From: Streptomyces sannanensis
Lineage (GTDB): Bacteria > Actinomycetota > Actinomycetes > Streptomycetales > Streptomycetaceae
DNA: 64,000 nt
Assembly (NCBI RefSeq): GCF_039536205.1
Contig: NZ_BAAAYL010000001.1
Location: forward strand, 4,774,001-4,838,000
Direction of reading: 5' to 3'
Below the pieces are notes generated by a model. The model was not told the origin of the DNA. It was given only the letters and a program-made list of their open reading frames with translations, and made no database searches. A program made the translations under genes and the position numbers. Position 1 is the stretch's first letter; each line of letters begins with the position of its first letter. Shown here piece after piece: positions 58,757-64,000 of the stretch.

Positions 58757-59989
58757 TCAGTCGTATTCTCGGCCGCTCACGAGCGCATAGGTCTGCCGGG
58801 CGATCTCCAGTTCCTCATCCGTCGGGACCACGGCCACCGCGACACGCGCATGCGCCGGAGAGATCAGCCGCGGCTCTCCGGACCGTACGGCGTTGAGGTC
58901 GCCGTCCACGGCGAGTCCCAGCTCCTCCAGTCCGGTGATGGCGGCTTCCCGCACCGGGGCGGCGTTCTCGCCGACGCCCGCGGTGAAGACCACCGCGTCC
59001 ACCCGCCCCAGCACCGCGTAATAGGCGCCGATGTACTTCTTCAGCCGGTGAATGTAGATCTCGAAGGCGAGCAGCGCCTGCTGGTCGCCCGCGTCGATCC
59101 GCCGCCGGATCTCCCGCATGTCGTTGTCGCCGCACAGTCCGACCAGACCGCTCTTCTTGTTGAGCAGTACGTCGACGTCGTCCTCCGACATTCCGGCGAC
59201 CCGCTTCAGATGGAAGGTGACCGCCGGGTCGATGTCGCCGGAGCGGGTGCCCATCACCAGGCCCTCCAGTGGGGTCAGCCCCATCGAGGTGTCCACGCAC
59301 CGCCCGCCGCGCACGGCGGATGCCGAGGCGCCGTTGCCGAGGTGCAGCACGATGACGTTCACCTCCTCCGGCGACTTGCCGAGCAGCTCCGCCGTCCTGC
59401 GCGACACATAGGCGTGCGAGGTGCCGTGGAAGCCGTAGCGGCGGATGCGGTGGGCGTCGGCCGTCGTCACGTCGATGGCGTACCGGGCGGCGTACTCCGG
59501 CATCGTCGCGTGGAAGGCGGTGTCGAAGACGGCGACCTGTGGCAGGTCGGGGCGCAGCGCCTGGGCGGTACGGATACCGAGCAGGTTGGCCGGGTTGTGC
59601 AGCGGGGCGACCGGCACCAGACGCTCGATCTCGGCCAGTACCTCCTCGTCGATCAGGGTGGGCTCGGTGAACCTGAGCCCGCCGTGCACCACCCGGTGCC
59701 CGATCGCGGCCAGTTCGGGGGAGTCGAGGCCGAGCCCGTCACCGTCCAGCTCCTCGGCGACGGCCTTCAGCGCGGCCGCGTGGTCGGGGACGGCCCCGCT
59801 GCGCTCGCGCTGCCCGGTGCCGCCCACCAGCGGGGTGTGCACCAGCCGGGACGTCTCCTCACCGATGCGCTCGACCAGGCCCACGGCGAGCCGGGAGCCC
59901 TCGCGCATGTCGAGCAGCTGGTACTTCACCGACGAGGAGCCGGAGTTGAGGACGAGGACGCGGCTGGCGTCGCGCGCGGCGGCGGTCAT
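58757..59989 (-). CDS. ackA: Acetate kinase
   Basis: A 410-residue acetate kinase: acetyl phosphate + ADP to acetate + ATP. The N-terminal NSGSSSVKY (15-23), GHRVVHGG, FDTAFHATMP, RRYGFHGTSH and VFTAGVGEN are all present. The start is ATG 59989, overlapping the pta stop by ATGA and preceded by GGAG, so it is translationally coupled to pta. The pair converts acetyl-CoA to acetate. Confidence 0.96.
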   Translation of the reverse strand: MTAAARDASRVLVLNSGSSSVKYQLLDMREGSRLAVGLVERIGEETSRLVHTPLVGGTGQRERSGAVPDHAAALKAVAEELDGDGLGLDSPELAAIGHRVVHGGLRFTEPTLIDEEVLAEIERLVPVAPLHNPANLLGIRTAQALRPDLPQVAVFDTAFHATMPEYAARYAIDVTTADAHRIRRYGFHGTSHAYVSRRTAELLGKSPEEVNVIVLHLGNGASASAVRGGRCVDTSMGLTPLEGLVMGTRSGDIDPAVTFHLKRVAGMSEDDVDVLLNKKSGLVGLCGDNDMREIRRRIDAGDQQALLAFEIYIHRLKKYIGAYYAVLGRVDAVVFTAGVGENAAPVREAAITGLEELGLAVDGDLNAVRSGEPRLISPAHARVAVAVVPTDEELEIARQTYALVSGREYD

Positions 59990-62061
59990 ATGGAGGTCTC
60001 CTGGGCCTGGATCGCGGTGATGGCGACGGTGTTGACGATGTCCTGGACGAGCGCACCGCGCGACAGGTCGTTGACGGGCTTGCGCAGGCCCTGGAGCACC
60101 GGACCCACGGCGACGGCGCCGGCCGAGCGCTGTACGGCCTTGTAGGTGTTGTTGCCGGTGTTGAGGTCCGGGAAGATCAGCACGCTCGCCTGTCCCGCCA
60201 CCTCGGAACCGGGCAGCTTGGTCGCGGCGACGGAGGGTTCGACCGCCGCGTCGTACTGGATCGGGCCCTCGATCTTGAGGTCGGGGCGGCGCTCCCGTAC
60301 GAGCCCGGTGGCCGTGCGCACCTTGTCGACGTCCGCGCCCGTGCCGGAGGTGCCGGTGGAGTACGAGAGCATCGCGATCCGCGGTTCGACGCCGAACCGG
60401 GCGGCGGTGGCCGCCGACTGGACGGCGATGTCGGCGAGCTGCTCGGCGTCCGGGTCGGGGTTGACCGCGCAGTCTCCGTAGACGAGGACCTCCTCGGCGA
60501 GGCACATGAAGAAGACGGAGGAGACGATTCCGGCGTCCGGCCTGGTCTTGATGATTTCGAAGGCGGGGCGGATGGTCGCGGCCGTGGAGTGCACGGATCC
60601 GGAGACCATGCCGTCGGCGAGGCCCTCCTCGACCATGAGGGTGCCGAAGTAGTTGACGTCCGACACCACGTCGTACGCCAGCTCCACCGTGACGCCCTTG
60701 TGGGCGCGCAGCGCCGCGTACCGCTCGGCGAACCGTTCGCGCAGCTCCGAGGTCTGGGGGTTCACGATCTGCGTGCGGGACAGATCGACGCCCATCTCGG
60801 CGGCCATTCTGCCGATCACGTCGGGGTCGCCCAGCAGCGTCAGCTCGCACACGTCGCGGCGCAGCAGTACGTCGGCGGCGCGCAGCACCCGCTCCTCGGT
60901 GCCCTCGGGCAGCACCACCCGGCGTCGGTCGGCGCGGGCCTGCTCCAGCAGTTCGTGCTCGAACATCATCGGGGTGACCCGGCCGCTGCGGGCGACGGAG
61001 AGGCGGCGCAGCAGATCGGCGGTGTCGACGTGGCGTTCGAAGAGGCCGAGTGCGGTCTCCGCCTTGAGGGGCGTCGCGGCGGTCAACTTGCCTTCGAGGG
61101 CGAAGAGTTCGGCGGCCGTGGGGAAGGAGTAGCCCGGCACCGAGATCACCGGGGTGCCGGGTGCGAGGCGGGCGGCGAGCGTGAGTACCTCGTCGCCCGG
61201 CCGCTCGTCGAGGGTGAGCAGCACGCCCGCGATGTGCGGGTTGCCGGCGCTGTGCGCGGCCAGGGAGCCGACCACCAGATCGGCGCGGTCGCCAGGGGTG
61301 ACGACGAGGCAGCCGGGAGTCAGGGCGGCGAGGAAGTTCGGCAGCATCGCGCCGCCGAAGACGAAGCCGAGGGCGTCGCGGGCGAGTCCGGAGTCGTCGC
61401 CGAGCAGAACCGTTCCGCCGAGGTGGCGGGTGATCTGGGCGACCGTGGGCGCGGACAGCGCCGGCTCGTCGGGGAGGACGTAGCAGGGGACGGGCAGCCG
61501 GGCCTGGAGCCGCTCGGCGATGACCGTGCGGTCCTCGGCGGCCACCCGGTTCACGACCATGGCGAGGACGTCGCAGCCCAGGCCCTGGTAGGCGCGGTGG
61601 GCGTTGCGCGCCTCGGCCCGTACGGACTCGGCGGGCTGGCCCTTGCCGCCCACCACGGGGATCACGGAGGCGCCGAACTCGTTGGCGAGCCTGGCGTTGA
61701 GGGCCAGCTCGTCGGGGAGCTGGGTGTCCGCGAAGTCGGTGCCGAGGACGAGCACGACCTCGTAGTCGCGGGTCACCGCGTGGAAGCGGTCGACGAGCTC
61801 GGAGACCAGCTCGTCGGTGCCCTTCTCGGCCTGGATCGCGGCGGCCTCGTGGTAGTCCATGCCGTACACGGACGCCGGGTCCTGGGTGAGCCGGTAGCGT
61901 GCGCGGAGGAGATCGAACATCCGGTCGGGGCGGTGGTGCACCAGCGGGCGGAACACGCCCACGCGGTCCACCTGGCGGGTCAGGAGCTCCATGACTCCCA
62001 GCTCGATGACCTGGCGGCCGTCTCCCCGATCGATCCCGGTCACGTACACGCTGCGCGTCAC
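59986..62061 (-). CDS. pta: Phosphate acetyltransferase
   Basis: A 691-residue long-form Pta: acetyl-CoA + Pi to acetyl phosphate. Residues 1-200 form an N-terminal P-loop-like regulatory domain (SVYVTGIDRGDGRQVIELGV), 210-330 a DRTGG domain, and the rest the catalytic PTA domain (VVLPEGTEERVLRAA, ADGMVSGSVHSTAATIRPA, SYSTGTSGTGADVDKVRTA, FPDLNTGNNTYKAVQR). The start is GTG 62061 (VTRSVYVTG) behind GGGAG; ATG 62085 is a second option. It is divergent from pfkA. Confidence 0.95.
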   Translation of the reverse strand: MTRSVYVTGIDRGDGRQVIELGVMELLTRQVDRVGVFRPLVHHRPDRMFDLLRARYRLTQDPASVYGMDYHEAAAIQAEKGTDELVSELVDRFHAVTRDYEVVLVLGTDFADTQLPDELALNARLANEFGASVIPVVGGKGQPAESVRAEARNAHRAYQGLGCDVLAMVVNRVAAEDRTVIAERLQARLPVPCYVLPDEPALSAPTVAQITRHLGGTVLLGDDSGLARDALGFVFGGAMLPNFLAALTPGCLVVTPGDRADLVVGSLAAHSAGNPHIAGVLLTLDERPGDEVLTLAARLAPGTPVISVPGYSFPTAAELFALEGKLTAATPLKAETALGLFERHVDTADLLRRLSVARSGRVTPMMFEHELLEQARADRRRVVLPEGTEERVLRAADVLLRRDVCELTLLGDPDVIGRMAAEMGVDLSRTQIVNPQTSELRERFAERYAALRAHKGVTVELAYDVVSDVNYFGTLMVEEGLADGMVSGSVHSTAATIRPAFEIIKTRPDAGIVSSVFFMCLAEEVLVYGDCAVNPDPDAEQLADIAVQSAATAARFGVEPRIAMLSYSTGTSGTGADVDKVRTATGLVRERRPDLKIEGPIQYDAAVEPSVAATKLPGSEVAGQASVLIFPDLNTGNNTYKAVQRSAGAVAVGPVLQGLRKPVNDLSRGALVQDIVNTVAITAIQAQETSI

Positions 62062-62208
62062 GCGTGCTCTCCCGTTCTTGTTCATGTCGCGGAAATGCCG
62101 GACAGGCCGGTCGTGCCCTCTTGACAATACCTCTGCGTGTCCTCTAGTTGCCGCTTCCATAGAGCGGCTGGAAGCGCCAGGCACAGGCCAAAGCGCGATA
62201 ATCGGACC

Positions 62209-63234
62209 ATGCGCATCGGAGTGCTCACCGCGGGCGGCGACTGCCCCGGCCTGAACGCTGTGATCCGGTCGGTCGTGCACCGCGCCCTGACCGGGCACGG
62301 AGACGAAGTCGTCGGTTTCGAGGACGGGTTCAGGGGGCTCCTCGAAGGCCACCTCCGCGCCCTCGACCTCGACGCCGTCAGCGGCATCCTCGCCCGTGGC
62401 GGAACAATCCTGGGCTCCTCCCGCCTGGAGCGGGCCCGGCTGAGCGAAGCCGCGAAGAACTGCGCCGAACTGTCCCGCCGCTACGGCCTGGACGCGCTCA
62501 TCCCGATCGGCGGCGAGGGCACCCTCACCGCGGCGCGGCTGCTGTCCGACGCCGGAATGCCTGTCGTCGGCGTACCGAAGACGATCGACAACGACATCTC
62601 CGCGACCGACCGCACCTTCGGCTTCGACACCGCCGTCACCGTCGCCACCGAGGCCATGGACCGCCTCAAGACCACCGCCGAATCGCACCAGCGGGTCATG
62701 GTCGTCGAGGTCATGGGGCGGCACGCGGGCTGGATCGCGCTCGAGTCCGGCATGGCGGCCGGCGCCCACGGCATCTGCCTGCCGGAGCGGCCCTTCGACC
62801 CCGCCGACCTGGTCAAGATGGTCGAGGAACGCTTCGACCGCGGCAAGAAGTTCGCCGTCGTCTGTGTCGCCGAGGGCGCCCACCCGGCCGAGGGCACCAT
62901 GGACTACAAGAAGGGCGAGATCGACGTCTACGGCCATGAACGCTTCGCCGGCATCGGCAACCGGCTCGCCGTGGAACTGGAGAAGCGCCTCGGCAAGGAG
63001 GCCCGTCCGGTCATCCTCGGTCACATCCAGCGCGGCGGCACCCCGACCGCGTACGACAGGGTGCTCGCCACCCGCTTCGGGTGGCACGCGGTGGAGGCGG
63101 TGCACCGCGGCGACTACGGAAAGATGACCGCGCTGCGCGGCACGGACGTGGTCATGGTGCCGCTGGCCGACGCGATCACGACGCTGAAGAGGGTGCCGGA
63201 GGAGCGTATGGACGAGGCCGAGTCGGTCTACTGA
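62209..63234 (+). CDS. pfkA: 6-phosphofructokinase (ATP type)
   Basis: A 341-residue phosphofructokinase. GGDCPGLNAVI (9-19), GGEGTL (about 102-107; Gly where PPi-dependent enzymes have Asp), PKTIDNDI and GRHAGWIALESGMAAGA match the actinobacterial ATP-dependent group. The start is ATG 62209. From memory it sits where S. coelicolor has pfkA2 (SCO5426), the main phosphofructokinase. It is divergent from pta, so glycolytic entry and acetate overflow share one intergenic region of 147 bp. Confidence 0.94.
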   Translation: MRIGVLTAGGDCPGLNAVIRSVVHRALTGHGDEVVGFEDGFRGLLEGHLRALDLDAVSGILARGGTILGSSRLERARLSEAAKNCAELSRRYGLDALIPIGGEGTLTAARLLSDAGMPVVGVPKTIDNDISATDRTFGFDTAVTVATEAMDRLKTTAESHQRVMVVEVMGRHAGWIALESGMAAGAHGICLPERPFDPADLVKMVEERFDRGKKFAVVCVAEGAHPAEGTMDYKKGEIDVYGHERFAGIGNRLAVELEKRLGKEARPVILGHIQRGGTPTAYDRVLATRFGWHAVEAVHRGDYGKMTALRGTDVVMVPLADAITTLKRVPEERMDEAESVY

Positions 63235-63276
63235 GGGGCGCGGAGTCCGTACGCGACGCAGAACTGCCGGTGACGG

Positions 63277-63960
63277 TCAGCTCTTCTCCGAGAGCCACCG
63301 GTACTGCAGCTCCGGACGGCCGACCTGCCCGTACTGCGGACTGCGCACGGCCCGGCCCGTGTCGACCAGATGCTCCAGATAGCGGCGCGCGGTGATCCGG
63401 GATATCCCGACCTCCGCCGCGGTGGCCGTCGCCGTCATGCCCGTCCCGGAGCCGCGCAGCGTACGGGTCACCGCCTCGAGCGTCGGGGCGCTCAGCCCCT
63501 TCGGGAGGGATGCGGGCCGAGGGGCGCGCAGCGCGGCGAGCGCCCGGTCGACCTCCTCCTGGCCGCTGGCCTCACCGGCCGCGGCGCGGAACTCGGCGTA
63601 GCGGACCAGCCGGTCCCGCAGGGTGGCGAAGCTGAAGGGCTTCAGGACGTACTGGACGACGCCGAGCGACACGCCCTCGCGGACGATCGCCAGATCGCGG
63701 GCCGAGGTGACGGCGATGACGTCCGCGGAGTGCCCGGCGGCGCGCAGGGACCGTACGAGCTGTAGTCCGTGCCCGTCCGGCAGATACAGATCGAGCAGCA
63801 GCAGATCGACCGGCGTCCGGTCGAGGATCCGCACCGCCTCGGCCCGTGAATGCGCCACCCCGGTCACGGTGAACCCCTCCACCCGGCCGACGTACATCCG
63901 GTGCGCGTCGGCGGCGACGGGGTCGTCCTCGACGACGAGGACCCTGATCGGCTCGCTCAT
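63277..63960 (-). CDS. CitB/DcuR-type response regulator
   Basis: A 227-residue response regulator. The receiver has acidic pocket Asp12/Asp13, phospho-acceptor Asp57 (LLLLDLYLPDGHG), TSARD and LKPF. The C-terminal HTH (about 160-225; ATATAAEVGISRITARRYLE) is of the type used with sensors of external di- and tricarboxylates. Its ATG overlaps the stop of the upstream kinase gene (ATGA). The gene is convergent with pfkA, with 42 bp between. Confidence 0.93.
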   Translation of the reverse strand: MSEPIRVLVVEDDPVAADAHRMYVGRVEGFTVTGVAHSRAEAVRILDRTPVDLLLLDLYLPDGHGLQLVRSLRAAGHSADVIAVTSARDLAIVREGVSLGVVQYVLKPFSFATLRDRLVRYAEFRAAAGEASGQEEVDRALAALRAPRPASLPKGLSAPTLEAVTRTLRGSGTGMTATATAAEVGISRITARRYLEHLVDTGRAVRSPQYGQVGRPELQYRWLSEKS

Positions 63961-64000
63961 GCCCGCGTCGCCTCCGCATCCGTACGCAGCGGCAGCCGCA
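63957..64000 (-). CDS. Sensor histidine kinase, C-terminal end (cut by window edge)
   Basis: Fourteen codons and a TGA: RLPLRTDAEATRA with two bases outside the window. The LPL motif is the usual last strand of a GHKL kinase domain, and the ATGA overlap with the response regulator supports a two-component operon. Only the end is visible, so the family is inferred from the partner. Confidence 0.7.
   Translation of the reverse strand, partial: RLPLRTDAEATRA

Noticed and set aside
59986..63105. pta extended to 1039 residues
   Set aside because: The extension is antisense to pfkA, which is complete and conserved; GTG 62061 has a ribosome binding site and the known Pta start.

Overview
The window is high-GC DNA (roughly 70%) with GTG/TTG starts, GGAGG-type ribosome binding sites, short ATGA overlaps and hairpin terminators without U-tracts. 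Together with FilP, Scy, NucS, AIM24, DUF6230/DUF6114, SARP and DUF397 genes this points to a Streptomyces chromosome. From memory, the gene order follows the S. coelicolor core region around SCO5380-SCO5427; I could not check this by search.

Layout. 1-8.2 kb: cobalamin adenosyltransferase with a tandemly copied 3' end, 3-hydroxyacyl-CoA dehydrogenase, STAS protein, membrane-anchored P-loop protein, NucS mismatch endonuclease, SCO5389-type protein, LLM-class oxidoreductase, small zinc-ligand protein. 8.2-18.2 kb: a MITE-like element, two tandem ABC-2 transporter modules, then the coiled-coil polar-growth genes filP and scy, separated by a second MITE-like element. 18.2-24.5 kb: methylmalonyl-CoA epimerase, thiolase, MeaB, MarR regulator, three AIM24 genes in an operon, DUF3817 and MTH1187 genes. 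With the ATR (1 kb) and icmA (33 kb), this forms a dispersed B12/branched acyl-CoA gene set.

24.5-32.1 kb is accessory. It holds gene fragments (VapC-like, GHKL ATPase and a second MTH1187 copy), an AAA ATPase/nuclease-like gene behind a nested palindrome, a Scr1-type HTH/DUF397/GHKL module, two orphan small genes, a SRPBCC-DUF4166-TetR operon with twin operators, and a decayed MFS gene. The two halves of the MTH1187 copy flank about 4.6 kb, so that DNA looks like an insertion. 32.1-35.0 kb returns to core: MarR, DUF3817, icmA.

35.2-51.2 kb is a second accessory block. It has a SARP regulator, a DHA2 exporter, two small secreted four-cysteine proteins, and three large tandem secreted paralogues that combine an RHS-protein-type N-terminus, a DNRLRE-like region, the same four-cysteine domain and FG-GAP repeats. 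It ends in RHS debris: a frameshifted signal-peptide remnant of a fourth paralogue, an orphan RHS tip, a possible membrane immunity protein, a 5'-truncated RHS gene, and a DUF397 remnant fused to the break. This is the best candidate for an undescribed system in the window.

51.2-64 kb is core: TetR, CnoX-like thioredoxin, the DUF6230-DUF6114-secreted protein operon, an Uma2 nuclease, then central carbon metabolism (pyk, ackA, pta, pfkA) and a CitB-type response regulator whose kinase partner runs off the right edge. I saw no rRNA, tRNA, CRISPR array or intact transposase.
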